DNA from: Oscillospiraceae bacterium
GTDB lineage: Bacteria > Bacillota > Clostridia > Oscillospirales > Oscillospiraceae
Length of the DNA: 40,303 nt
Reading direction: 5' to 3'
NCBI GenBank assembly: GCA_902767915.1
Contig: CACXJE010000021.1
Span: 1-40,303 of the forward strand
Position numbers and translations under genes: made by a program. The notes under the pieces are model-generated. The model was given only the letters and a program-made list of their open reading frames with translations, had not been told where the DNA came from and ran no database searches. Positions 9,401 through 17,483 of the stretch are shown here, piece after piece (within the stretch, counting starts at the first letter, position 1; each line of letters starts with the position of its first letter).

Positions 9401-9410
9401 CACGTCATTC

Positions 9411-9439
9411 ATTATAACATTGTCCTGTCGGTTTGTACA
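9411..9439 (-). promoter_or_regulatory. Extended -10 promoter for the caspase-like secreted protein
   Basis: Minus strand: TGTACA (9434-9439), 17-bp spacer, TATAAT (9411-9416), with TG one base before the -10 (extended -10). The expected start is near 9404, giving a leader of about 70 nt. Confidence 0.6.
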
Positions 9440-9717
9440 GAATTATTATTCATTTTTCCGGATGCAAACCTTCCATATTTTGGCGGAAAATTCTGTGAAA
9501 AATCAACATTTATTAATAAAATACCAGAATATTCATAATAGATATTTGAACAGCAGCCGCCCTTTTCTGCAGTCTGCAAACCTCCGCTGCGCCGCTTTGC
9601 GGGGAAAGGCGGAACGGCCCCCGCCTGAATTGCGGCAGGCGAAGGAGCTCGCCGTTTCCCGGCGCGAAGGGGCTCGATCTCTCCCTGTTGAAGGGGGCGG
9701 CGTCTCCCGGCGCGAGA
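9440..9717. other. Intergenic stretch without a supported gene
   Basis: The left half (to about 9555) is AT-rich; the right half is GC-rich with several short imperfect palindromes (for example CGCCTG...CAGGCG near 9625). Open frames through it have no ribosome binding site or recognisable product. It separates two divergent promoters. Confidence 0.5.
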
Positions 9718-9746
9718 TTGACAATCCGGTCCCCCGGTGTTATAAT
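9718..9746 (+). promoter_or_regulatory. Consensus sigma-70/SigA promoter for the SLH serine hydrolase
   Basis: TTGACA (9718-9723), 17-bp spacer, TATAAT (9741-9746): both hexamers match consensus exactly. It lies 40 bp upstream of the ATG at 9787. Confidence 0.85.
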
Positions 9747-9786
9747 TTTTACAAAACCTGTTCTCTGCCTGAGGAGGGACCGAGCC

Positions 9787-11802
9787 ATGGCGAAACGTTG
9801 GATCGCACTGATCCTGACCCTGCTCCTGCTGCTGCCGCTGCTCCAGCTCGCGGCGGCGGAGGATACGGAGCCGCCCGAAACAGCGGCAGCCGGGGAGCCC
9901 GCGCCGGAGGATACCGAGGAGCCGGAACCGCCGGAGCCCGTCGTAACCGGCCTGGAGGCCTTCCAGGTGGACGAGCTTGCAGCTCTGCCCTTCACGGACG
10001 TTCCGAAGAGCTCCTATTATTTCAGAGCAGTCTCCGTATTCTATACGCTGGGGCTGGTTTCCGGCACCTCTGCCACAAGGTTTTCCCCAAAAAACAGCCT
10101 GAAGGCGGCGCAATGCATCAGCCTGGCGGTTCTGGTCCGCGCCCGGTACGAGGGCGCTGCGCCGGACATGACCAGCCTGCCCGGCGAGTCCTGGTACGCC
10201 CCCTATCTGCGGCAGGCGGCGCAATGGGACCTGCTTTTGCCCGGGGTTTCCCCCACCGCGCCGGTCACCCGGCGCCAGGCGCTGTCTCTGCTCTGGCGGG
10301 CCCTGCCCCAGGAGACGCTGGAGCCGATCCGGGACTGCTGGCGGATCCCGGGGCTGTACCCCACCGATCCCCAATATCAGCAGATCATGACCCTCTATCG
10401 GGCGGGCGTCGTCTCCGGCAGCGACGCCTACGGAACCCTCAATGGGGATTCCACTGTAACCCGGGCCCAGTTTATCTGTATGCTGGCCAGTCTGGTCAAG
10501 AGCGTGCCCCGGTCCACAGCTCCCTTCCGGCTGAAAACCGGCGTGGAGGCCTTCGAGGCCGCCGGCGCCCCAACGGACCTTCCCTTCACCGACGTTGGCC
10601 CGGACAAATACTATGCCCCCGGCCTGGGGAAGCTCTATAACATGAGCCTGTTTGCAGGAACCTCTCCTACCACCTTTTCTCCCCACAAAAACATCGTCCT
10701 GAAGCACGCCGTTGCGCTGACTGTCCGGATTTACGAGATCTATCACGGGAAATCCGACTGCTTCGGCATGAGCTCCATGAACGACGTGATTGCCCAGGCC
10801 CGGAAGTACGGTATGATTCCCGGAAATTGGACCGATTTCAGCAAAGATGCCACCCGGGCGCAGGTGGCCCATCTGCTCTATAAAGCCCTGCCCGCCTCGG
10901 AGCTCAAGGTGCTGCGAAACATGAGCAAGCTCCCGGATGCCGCCACCGCGGCGCCCTTCGGCACGGAGGTTCTGGCCCTGTACCGGGCGGGCATCCTGAC
11001 CGGCAAGGACGACAAGGGCAATTTCTGCGGGGACAAGCCTGTGACCCGGGCAGAGTTTTCCGCCATGGCGGCGGCCCTTGTGATGCCGGAGCTTCGCCGC
11101 AAACCGGATCTGATCAAGGTCCGACAGGCCGCCGAAAAAGCAATCAAGAACTATTCCGGCGAGTGGTCTGTGTACGTCTGTGATATCACCAGCGGCGAAA
11201 AATTCAGCATCAACAACAAGCGGATGTGGTCAGCCTCGGTGGTGAAGCTCTACGTGATGGCCGCCGTGATGGATGCGCTGGAAAAGGGCACCCTGCAAAA
11301 CAACAGCACCATCCAGCAGGAGCTGAAGCAGATGATCACCGTCAGCAGCAACGCTGCCTGGCACTCCCTGGCAGCCCGGCTGGCGGGAGGCGACTACGTG
11401 TCCGGCATGCGGGCGGTGACCCGCTGGTGTGACGCCCACGGTTATCCGGACTCCGGCCGCCGGGTGGAGTCCTCCTTCTTCCACACCACCAGCGTGGAGG
11501 ATTGCGGCCTGTTCCTGGAGCGGGTTCTGGACGGGACCAACGTTTCTCCTGCCGCCTCCGCCCAGATGCTTTCCCTCCTGAAGGCGCAGACCAGAACCTC
11601 GAAAATCCCCGCCGGGGTTCCCTCGGGCGTGGTCACCGCCAACAAAACCGGTGAAATCTCCGTGGCTGAAAACGACGCCTGCATCGTCTTTGCGCCCTTC
11701 GGCACCTACGTGATCGTGGTGCTGACGGATCACGGCTCTATCGCAAATATCCGCTCCCTCTCCACCGTGATCTACAACGCCCTGCGGGATCTCATCGGCT
11801 GA
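9787..11802 (+). CDS. Exported serine hydrolase (class A beta-lactamase/DD-peptidase fold) with N-terminal SLH-like repeats
   Basis: 671 residues. A signal peptide (1-23) is followed by a short E/P-rich linker and a series of SLH-like segments (about 60-440), including L-P-F-T-D-V and P-V-T-R-A-E-F motifs. The C-terminal domain has the penicillin-recognising triad: S484-V-V-K487 (SxxK), S520-S-N522 (SxN) and K620-T-G622 (KTG). No clear E-x-x-x-N omega-loop was seen, so a cell-wall carboxypeptidase or non-lactamase hydrolase is as likely as a beta-lactamase. The SLH part should bind the wall, keeping the enzyme at its substrate. Start: the ATG at 9787 follows GGAGGG, directly begins a signal peptide, and lies downstream of the consensus promoter; an upstream in-frame start at 9688 lies before the promoter and is rejected. 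Confidence 0.85.
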   Translation: MAKRWIALILTLLLLLPLLQLAAAEDTEPPETAAAGEPAPEDTEEPEPPEPVVTGLEAFQVDELAALPFTDVPKSSYYFRAVSVFYTLGLVSGTSATRFSPKNSLKAAQCISLAVLVRARYEGAAPDMTSLPGESWYAPYLRQAAQWDLLLPGVSPTAPVTRRQALSLLWRALPQETLEPIRDCWRIPGLYPTDPQYQQIMTLYRAGVVSGSDAYGTLNGDSTVTRAQFICMLASLVKSVPRSTAPFRLKTGVEAFEAAGAPTDLPFTDVGPDKYYAPGLGKLYNMSLFAGTSPTTFSPHKNIVLKHAVALTVRIYEIYHGKSDCFGMSSMNDVIAQARKYGMIPGNWTDFSKDATRAQVAHLLYKALPASELKVLRNMSKLPDAATAAPFGTEVLALYRAGILTGKDDKGNFCGDKPVTRAEFSAMAAALVMPELRRKPDLIKVRQAAEKAIKNYSGEWSVYVCDITSGEKFSINNKRMWSASVVKLYVMAAVMDALEKGTLQNNSTIQQELKQMITVSSNAAWHSLAARLAGGDYVSGMRAVTRWCDAHGYPDSGRRVESSFFHTTSVEDCGLFLERVLDGTNVSPAASAQMLSLLKAQTRTSKIPAGVPSGVVTANKTGEISVAENDACIVFAPFGTYVIVVLTDHGSIANIRSLSTVIYNALRDLIG

Positions 11803-11862
11803 TACTCCGACGCCCTTCCACCCCCGAGCCTGCCGCCTCCTCCGACGGCGGGGAAAAAATTC

Positions 11863-11891
11863 TTGATTTCTTTGTCACTTTTTGTTATAAT
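11863..11891 (+). promoter_or_regulatory. Sigma-70-type promoter for the NlpC/P60-like gene
   Basis: TTGATT (11863-11868), 17-bp spacer, TATAAT (11886-11891), 34 bp before the ATG at 11926. It sits in a short AT-rich stretch within GC-rich DNA. Confidence 0.65.
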
Positions 11892-11925
11892 TTTGTAAAA
11901 ACCAGGAATCCCCTCGGAGGTATGC

Positions 11926-12495
11926 ATGAAAAAACTGTTCTCCGCACTGCTGGCCCTGCTGCTGGTATGCGGAATCGTGTCAGCCCTGCCTGCCGCAGAG
12001 GCTGCGGATCCCCGTATAGAAGAAGCCCTGGAATGGGCTGTCGAAATCGCGGAAGACGACACCCACGGCTACAGCCGCAGAAATCGGACCGGCCCCAATT
12101 ATGACTGTTCTTCCTTTGTCAGCTTCGCGCTGATGGCCGGCGGCTTCGATCTGGAGGGTCCCTACGGCACTTCCAACATCAGGCCCGCCCTGGAAAAGCT
12201 GGGCTTTACGGTCTACCGAAGAAGCGAGGTTGCCTCTCTCTGCCGCGGCGATATTCTCCTGCGGCCCGGCACCCACGTGGAGCTCTATCTGGGCAACGGC
12301 TGCTGTGTGGCCGCCCATCAGGATTACGATTACCGCTCCGGCGACAGCAAGGGCAAGGAGATCCAGGTTCGGGATCAGCAGGATTGCCCCTTCTGCAGGA
12401 AAAAGCAATACACCTACGTGATTCGTCTGGTGCTGCCCCGAGGCGGCGCAGAGGCGTCTGCCGATGACTTCACAGTCCTCGCCCAGACCGACTGA
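11926..12495 (+). CDS. Secreted NlpC/P60-like (Amidase_5-like) peptidoglycan hydrolase
   Basis: 189 residues with a signal peptide (1-26). The catalytic cysteine lies in Y-D-C61-S-S-F-V, the NlpC/P60 nucleophile motif, and the histidine in T-H117-V-E-L-Y-L-G. The arrangement also resembles phage endolysin amidases (Amidase_5 type). It likely cuts peptide stems of peptidoglycan, releasing fragments or remodelling the wall. There is no extra wall-binding domain, so it is a single-domain enzyme. The ribosome binding site GGAGG lies 5 nt upstream. It follows the SLH serine hydrolase in the same direction but has its own promoter and terminator, so it is probably monocistronic. Confidence 0.85.
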   Translation: MKKLFSALLALLLVCGIVSALPAAEAADPRIEEALEWAVEIAEDDTHGYSRRNRTGPNYDCSSFVSFALMAGGFDLEGPYGTSNIRPALEKLGFTVYRRSEVASLCRGDILLRPGTHVELYLGNGCCVAAHQDYDYRSGDSKGKEIQVRDQQDCPFCRKKQYTYVIRLVLPRGGAEASADDFTVLAQTD

Positions 12496-12498
12496 CAG

Positions 12499-12538
12499 CA
12501 AAAACCGCAGAAGCGCTTTCGCGCCTCTGCGGTTTTTT
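12499..12538. terminator. Intrinsic terminator shared by convergent genes
   Basis: Stem of AACCGCAGA/TCTGCGGTT plus GCGC/GCGC around a TTTC loop with one A-C mismatch, followed by seven T on the plus strand and preceded by an A-run. It lies just after the stop at 12495 and 16 bp before the convergent stop at 12555. Confidence 0.9.
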
Positions 12539-12554
12539 TCGGAATTCAGTACGG

Positions 12555-13394
12555 TTATTTGCCGCTCTGCAGCCGGCAGATCTCGGAAACCTTTTCCACC
12601 AGCTCCAGCCGGTTTTCCCGGAAGAACCGGGCGTGGTTCTCGCATTCCGCCTCCAAAGCCCGGATCTGACGGATGCCCTCGAGGAACATGGCGTTGATGG
12701 TGCCAATGTCCCGCACCTTCTGCACGTCACAAAAGCTTCTGGACAGGATCACGCAGCCGGAGCCCAGCCGGTAGTGCTCTCGGATGATGTATTCCGAGGG
12801 CAGCATCCCATTGCCGGGCGCGGCGATGCCGCCGAAGCCGTAGGGGATGCCCTTTTGCCGGATCTTGAAGCAGAGCTGCTCCACCGTACCGTCCGCCAGC
12901 AGCTCAAACATGAATTTTCTGCCGTAGCCCAGGCTCAGATCGTTCAGACCGATATGGATCTCGTCGATCCCGGGAAGCTCCAGAATTTCGTCCAGACAGT
13001 CCACGGCCTCCGGGGTTTCCAACAGCAGCATGGTCCCGGCCCGTCCGTCCACCATCTGCAGGAAGGACCGGACCTCCTCCACGGTTTTGAAGAAGGGCAG
13101 CATCACAATGTCGGCCCCGGCTTCGATCACCGCGTCAATTTCTTCCGCAGAGGAGGGATAGTCCGGCAGAGCCTCATGGATGGGATTGACCCGGACCAGC
13201 ACCTCGGCGGTTTCCACGGCGGCCTTGATGACGGCCACATCCTCCGCCGTGTGGTGGGATTTCACCGTGTCCAGCCCTTTCTGCCGCTCGTCCTTGCCGA
13301 TGAATTCCATATCCACAAAAATGCGATCGGTGCCGGCTGTCTCTGCGATCCGGGCGATTTCCGGCCGGTTGGTAATGTACATGAGCTTTAGCAT
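12555..13394 (-). CDS. HpcH/HpaI-family aldolase (aldolase/citrate lyase fold)
   Basis: 279 residues. The TIM-barrel features are visible: V-R68-V-N, L-L-E126-T-P-E-A (metal-binding glutamate) and H-I-G-L-N-D152-L-S (metal-binding aspartate), as in class II 2-keto-3-deoxy acid aldolases and citrate lyase beta-like enzymes. Such enzymes cleave or join pyruvate/oxaloacetate with an aldehyde. Its partner gene encodes an initiating sugar-phosphate transferase 27 bp upstream on the same strand, so a role in making or decorating a surface glycan is suggested but not shown. Start: the ATG at 13392-13394 with GAGGAG 6 nt upstream. The exact substrate is unknown. Confidence 0.85.
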   Translation of the reverse strand: MLKLMYITNRPEIARIAETAGTDRIFVDMEFIGKDERQKGLDTVKSHHTAEDVAVIKAAVETAEVLVRVNPIHEALPDYPSSAEEIDAVIEAGADIVMLPFFKTVEEVRSFLQMVDGRAGTMLLLETPEAVDCLDEILELPGIDEIHIGLNDLSLGYGRKFMFELLADGTVEQLCFKIRQKGIPYGFGGIAAPGNGMLPSEYIIREHYRLGSGCVILSRSFCDVQKVRDIGTINAMFLEGIRQIRALEAECENHARFFRENRLELVEKVSEICRLQSGK

Positions 13395-13421
13395 GTCGCG
13401 CTCCTCTCCCCTTCGGGGGCT

Positions 13422-14105
13422 TCAGACTTTGGGATCCTCCGGATCCTTGCGGAGGGTCTCGCCGATGTTGGCGTTGTCCGCGTTGGAAAAAACCTTGAAA
13501 ATCGTCAGGAAAAAAATCTTGAAATCCAGGGCGAAGCTCACGTGCTCCACGTACCAGACGTTCAGCTCGATGCGCCGGTGCCATTCCACGTCCTTGCGGC
13601 CGTGGGTCTGGGCCCAGCCGGTGATGCCGGGCCGCACGTCAAACATGTGCCGCTGGAATTCCGTGTATTCCCCAATGGGCCAGGGATGATAGGTCAAGGG
13701 CGGCCGCGGGCCGATCAGCGCCATATCCCCCTTCAGAATGTTAAGCAGCTGGGGCAGCTCGTCAATGGAGGTCGCCCGGAGGATCCTGCCCACCTTGGTG
13801 ACCCGGGGATCGTGCTTGCCGCTGTAGACGCCGGAGCCGGTTTTCTCGGCATTGACCACCATGGAGCGGAATTTGTAGAAGTTGAATTCCTTCCCGTCCC
13901 GACCCAGCCGCTTCTGCCGGAAGATCACCGGTCCCTTGGAGGTGAGCTTCACCGCCAGGGCAGCGATCAAAAGCACCGGCGACAGGAGCAGACCTGCCGT
14001 CAAAGCGATCAAAATGTCCAGCCCCCGCTTTACGATTCTGTTATAGAAGCCCGCCGCGGCCGGTTTTTTCTGCCGGGCCGGGGAATCCGTCTGATTCGAT
14101 TTCAT
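13422..14105 (-). CDS. Initiating sugar-phosphate transferase (bacterial sugar transferase, PglC/WcaJ-like)
   Basis: 227 residues, the compact form of the polyprenyl-phosphate phosphoglycosyl transferase family. One membrane or re-entrant helix (about 30-54) precedes the catalytic domain with G-P-V-I-F-R-Q-K-R-L-G, Y-K-F-R-S-M, the D115-E116 catalytic dyad in S-I-D-E-L-P-Q-L, and I-G-P-R-P (131-135). It transfers a sugar-1-phosphate to undecaprenyl phosphate at the cytoplasmic face, the first step of a capsule or glycoprotein glycan. A longer frame starting at GTG 14177 is rejected, because the best promoter places the RNA start downstream of it. The ATG at 14105 has AGGGAG upstream. Confidence 0.9.
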   Translation of the reverse strand: MKSNQTDSPARQKKPAAAGFYNRIVKRGLDILIALTAGLLLSPVLLIAALAVKLTSKGPVIFRQKRLGRDGKEFNFYKFRSMVVNAEKTGSGVYSGKHDPRVTKVGRILRATSIDELPQLLNILKGDMALIGPRPPLTYHPWPIGEYTEFQRHMFDVRPGITGWAQTHGRKDVEWHRRIELNVWYVEHVSFALDFKIFFLTIFKVFSNADNANIGETLRKDPEDPKV

Positions 14106-14128
14106 AGCTGCCGCTCCCTGCCGTTCGC

Positions 14129-14157
14129 TTTCGCCGCCCTTTGGCGGTGAAAGCCGC
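14129..14157. other. Stem-loop in the sugar transferase leader
   Basis: A GCTTTC-GCCGCC / GGCGGT-GAAAGC hairpin with a short loop, located in the 5' untranslated region between the predicted RNA start (about 14162) and the ATG at 14105. A T-run follows on the plus strand. Function unknown. Confidence 0.35.
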
Positions 14158-14168
14158 TTGTTTTTTTC

Positions 14169-14197
14169 ATTATACACCTCTGTGTCAAAAATAGCAA
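14169..14197 (-). promoter_or_regulatory. Promoter for the sugar transferase-aldolase operon
   Basis: Minus strand: TTGCTA (14192-14197), 17-bp spacer, TATAAT (14169-14174). It places the RNA start near 14162, which decides against the GTG start at 14177. Confidence 0.6.
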
Positions 14198-14210
14198 CAG
14201 GGAAAAACCT

Positions 14211-14243
14211 GCCCGGATCCTGCGCTTCGACAGGATTCCGGGC
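14211..14243. other. Strong hairpin between divergent genes (terminator- or operator-like)
   Basis: GCCCGGATCCTG pairs with CAGGATTCCGGGC around an 8-nt loop; T4 to T5 runs flank it on both strands. It lies upstream of the minus promoter and just before the lysozyme-like gene, where no transcript is expected to end, so a regulatory role or a relic is possible. Confidence 0.45.
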
Positions 14244-14301
14244 GGTTTTGTGCTATGCTGGGCTTGTCGAGCAAATTTCGTAAAATACGGAGGTATCTGC
14301 A

Positions 14302-15618
14302 ATGAAACATCGAAGTCTGGCCTGGCTGTTGACCCTGGCCCTGCTCTGCAGTCTGTTTCGGACGCCGGTATCCGGCGCGGAGCCGGGGCCCAGCGTCCAT
14401 CCGGACCGGGTCATTCCCGCGCTGAAAGCCTTTTTTATCGGGACGGAGGGCAACTACGGCTCCGTCAACCCCAACGACAACGGGGCTCTGTCCGTAGGGA
14501 TTCTCCAGTGGCATGGGGTCCGGGCCCTGAAGCTGCTGCGGCGGATCCTGACAGAGGATCCCGCCGCGGCCTCCTGTCTGAGCGCAGCCCTCTGCACGGA
14601 AATCCGCAGCACCAGCTCAAACTGGAACAGCCGCACCCTCACCGCCGCCGAAAAGACCGCCGTCTCCAACCTCCTGGCCTCCGCCTCCGGCCGCCGGGTC
14701 CAGGACGCCCAGGCCTGGGAGGACCTGTATACCTACATAGAGCTGGCCTGGGACGCCGGGATGCGCTGCGACGCCGTGGTCTTCTATTACGCCTCCATCT
14801 GCAACCAGTTCGGCACCGGCGGCGCCCAGACCTATCTGCGGCACATCCGGGCAACCCTCGGCGTGGACAGCGATTATCTGTTCTGGGATCTGGACGAGCT
14901 CCACAACGCGGTCCACAATACCCAGAGCTACGGCCAGCGGTATCTGGCCCTGCGGGACAAGGCCTATCAATTCATCTGCGGTCTGGGCTGGCCTCTGGCG
15001 GAGTCCGACACGCCCCCTGCCCCGGATCCGGCCCCGGGTCTGCAGGATCTGCCCCCGGAGGGGAGCTGGGCCCGGCCTGGCATTGACTTTGTGCTGTATC
15101 GGGAGCTGATGGCCGGAGTCTCCGACACCGCCTTTGCCCCCAAAAAGCTTCTGACCCGGGCCATGGCGGTCACGATCCTCTACCGGATGGCCGGTTGCCC
15201 GGAGGCCGCTGCGGAATCTGATTTCGCCGACGTGGACCCCCACGCCTGGTATGCCCAATCCGTAAGCTGGGCCCGAGAGGCCGGCGTTGCGGCAGGCGTC
15301 AGCGAAGACCGCTTCGCGCCCCGGGCGACGGTCACCCGGGTCCAGCTGGCGGTGCTGTTTTTCCGATACGCGGAGCGGCTCGGTGCTGTGATCCCGGGCG
15401 GAACAGATCCGGAGCAAATTGCCGCATGTCTTGCCGGGTTTGCGGACGGAGAGATCGTCCCGGCCTACGGACAGGCGGCCATGGCCTGGGCGGTTTCCCA
15501 GCAGATTCTTGCAGGCTTTCCCTGCCAGGACGGCCTGCTGCTGAAGCCGGAAAGCGCCGCGACCCGGGAACAGGTCGCGGCGCTGTTGATGCGGTTTGTG
15601 CTGTTGATGGAGCAGTGA
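14302..15618 (+). CDS. Secreted lysozyme-like protein with three C-terminal SLH domains
   Basis: 438 residues. A signal peptide (1-26) is followed by a domain (about 36-235) opening with E49-G-N-Y-x-S-V-N-P-N-D59-N-G-A-L-S-V-G-I-L-Q-W-H71. This segment resembles the catalytic entry of lysozyme-fold glycosidases and related clostridial wall enzymes, with E49 a candidate catalytic acid. A proline-rich linker (about 237-252) leads to three SLH repeats (about 258-438), each with A-F-A-P/R-F-A-P and T-R-x-x-x-A-x-L motifs. A wall-anchored peptidoglycan or glycan hydrolase is inferred; activity is not established. Start: GGAGGT ribosome binding site 6 nt before ATG 14302. Convergent with the oligoendopeptidase. 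Confidence 0.75.
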   Translation: MKHRSLAWLLTLALLCSLFRTPVSGAEPGPSVHPDRVIPALKAFFIGTEGNYGSVNPNDNGALSVGILQWHGVRALKLLRRILTEDPAAASCLSAALCTEIRSTSSNWNSRTLTAAEKTAVSNLLASASGRRVQDAQAWEDLYTYIELAWDAGMRCDAVVFYYASICNQFGTGGAQTYLRHIRATLGVDSDYLFWDLDELHNAVHNTQSYGQRYLALRDKAYQFICGLGWPLAESDTPPAPDPAPGLQDLPPEGSWARPGIDFVLYRELMAGVSDTAFAPKKLLTRAMAVTILYRMAGCPEAAAESDFADVDPHAWYAQSVSWAREAGVAAGVSEDRFAPRATVTRVQLAVLFFRYAERLGAVIPGGTDPEQIAACLAGFADGEIVPAYGQAAMAWAVSQQILAGFPCQDGLLLKPESAATREQVAALLMRFVLLMEQ

Positions 15619-15624
15619 ACCCGA

Positions 15625-15641
15625 GCGGGCAGATTGCCCGC
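15625..15641. terminator. Hairpin between convergent genes, possible terminator
   Basis: A perfect 7-bp GC-rich stem (GCGGGCA/TGCCCGC, loop GAT) sits between stops at 15618 and 15648. No T-run follows, so termination strength is uncertain. Confidence 0.4.
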
Positions 15642-15647
15642 GCTGCA

Positions 15648-17405
15648 TTACGCTTTGGCCAGCTCCAGGAACATCTCCACTCTGGCCTTGAAGATCTCCA
15701 GGCTGGAGCGCCAGAAGTTCACGTCGCCCAGGTCAATGTCGGCCATCTTGGCCACATCCTCCACGGAAGCAACGGTGGTGGCCTTCAGCAGGGCCCGGTA
15801 CTTGGGCAGGAAGGCCTCGCCCTCCTTGCGGTACTGGGCATAGAGGCCCGCGGCAAACAGGCCGCCGAAGGCATAGGGGAAGTTGTAGAAGCTCAGACCG
15901 GCGGAATAATAGTGGCTCTTGCAGACCCACATGTAGGGGTTCAGGGTGTCCAGATCCAGACCGTCGCCGTAGCCCCGCTTCTGGGCAGCCTTCATCATCT
16001 CGCAGAGCTCGTCGGAGAAGGCGAAGCCCTCCTTGGCCTTTTCAAAGACTGCGGTCTCGAACCAGTAGCGGCTCATAATGTCGCACATGATCTGGGTGGT
16101 ATCCTGGAGCTGGCTTTCCAGCAGGCCCAGCTTGACCTGGTCGTCGGTGGCCTCATCCAGGGCCGCGTTCATAACCACGGTCTCGTTGAAGGTGGAGGCG
16201 GTCTCCGCCACGGGCATGGAGTAGTCCAGGTTCAGGGGCCGGTGGTCCTCGATCATCATGCCGTGGTAGGCATGGCCCAGCTCATGGGCCAGGGTCACGA
16301 TATCGCCGAAGGCCCCGTCGAAGTTGGTCAGCACCCGGCTCTGCTTGATGCAGGCCAGGTTGGCGCAGAAGGCGCCGCCCACCTTGCCGGCGTGGGGATA
16401 GAAGTCGATCCAGGCCTCGTCAAAGGCCCGCTCCATCATCTCGGCCATATCCGGCGCAAAGGGCTTGAAGTGGTCAATCAGGTATTTTTTCGCGTCCTCC
16501 ACGGTATAGGTGGCGGTGTTTTTGCCCATGGGGGCGAACATATCCCACCACTTGAGGCCGCCCTCGTAGCCCAGCATCTTCGCCTTGGCCCGGAGGTACT
16601 TCCAGAATACGGGCAGGTACTCCTCGATGGCGGTGATCATGGCGTCGAGGGTGGTCTTTTGCATGCGGCTGTGGCGGAGGGTCATCTCCAGGGGAGAGCC
16701 GCCCTTGCGCAGCTCACACTCGGTGGTGACCTGCTGCTTCAGGGAGTTCAGAGAGAAGCTAACCGCGTCCTTGATCTTCTCATAGCAGGCCACCTCCGCG
16801 TCGTAGGCGTCCTTGCGGACCGCGGGATCCGGATCGTAGGCCAGGTTGCGGACGGCGGAAAGGTTCAGCTTCTGGCCCCGGTAATCCGCCTCCACGGTGG
16901 AGGTCAGATAGGCCTGCAGATTCTCCCAGGCGGAACCGCCGGACAGGTTCATCTTGGCCAGGGCCTCCTCCACCTTTTCGTCCAGCACGTATTTCGCGTC
17001 GTCCTGCATGGTGCGCAGCAGATAGGCGTAGTCCCCCAGGAAGGGATCGGCGGCGATGAGTTCCTCCAGGTTCTCGGTTTTGCCCACGTAGGCCTTGACG
17101 GCGGCGTCCGCGGCGCTGGAGTCGGACATCAGCTTCTGCAGCAGGGCCTGGTTGTTGACGGCCTCCTCGTCGGAGGTATTGACGGTGCCCCGCAGGCCGG
17201 CATACTCAAACAGCGGCATGACCAGCCGCACCAGCTTCTCCTGGAGCTCCAGGGCCCGATGGATGCCGAAGGCCCGGTCCTCCGGCAGGGCGGCGGCAAA
17301 GGCGTTGTACTCCGCCGCGGCCTTCTTCAGAGCCTCCAGGTCCGTGCGGAACTTCTCGGTGTCGAAGCCCTCATAGAGCGGCGACAGATCCCATTCTTTG
17401 TTCAT
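15648..17405 (-). CDS. pepF: M3 family oligoendopeptidase (PepF-like)
   Basis: 585 residues, typical for the M3B oligoendopeptidase F group. The zinc site is H374-E-L-G-H378 followed by A-Y-H-G, with the downstream glutamate expected in the helix near F-N-E-T-V-V. No signal peptide is present, so it is a cytoplasmic peptidase that trims oligopeptides of roughly 7-17 residues (family knowledge). The start ATG at 17405 has AAGGAGG 7 nt upstream. The next minus-strand gene begins 78 bp upstream of it with no obvious terminator between them. The product name is secure; the in vivo substrate is not. Confidence 0.93.
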   Translation of the reverse strand: MNKEWDLSPLYEGFDTEKFRTDLEALKKAAAEYNAFAAALPEDRAFGIHRALELQEKLVRLVMPLFEYAGLRGTVNTSDEEAVNNQALLQKLMSDSSAADAAVKAYVGKTENLEELIAADPFLGDYAYLLRTMQDDAKYVLDEKVEEALAKMNLSGGSAWENLQAYLTSTVEADYRGQKLNLSAVRNLAYDPDPAVRKDAYDAEVACYEKIKDAVSFSLNSLKQQVTTECELRKGGSPLEMTLRHSRMQKTTLDAMITAIEEYLPVFWKYLRAKAKMLGYEGGLKWWDMFAPMGKNTATYTVEDAKKYLIDHFKPFAPDMAEMMERAFDEAWIDFYPHAGKVGGAFCANLACIKQSRVLTNFDGAFGDIVTLAHELGHAYHGMMIEDHRPLNLDYSMPVAETASTFNETVVMNAALDEATDDQVKLGLLESQLQDTTQIMCDIMSRYWFETAVFEKAKEGFAFSDELCEMMKAAQKRGYGDGLDLDTLNPYMWVCKSHYYSAGLSFYNFPYAFGGLFAAGLYAQYRKEGEAFLPKYRALLKATTVASVEDVAKMADIDLGDVNFWRSSLEIFKARVEMFLELAKA

Positions 17406-17483
17406 TTGTGTTCCTCCTTATTGTTCATTATTTCTCAAATAACAACTTTCGGATTGGTGTACAGTACGTACCCGGACTGCCCT

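Noticed and set aside
14106-14177. N-terminal extension of the sugar transferase from GTG 14177
   Set aside because: Overlaps the TATAAT of the best promoter, lacks a ribosome binding site and adds a non-conserved segment; ATG 14105 fits better.
14169-14187. TTGACA (minus strand, 14182-14187) paired with TATAAT 14169-14174
   Set aside because: The spacing is 8 bp, too short for a sigma-70 promoter; TTGCTA at 17 bp is used instead.
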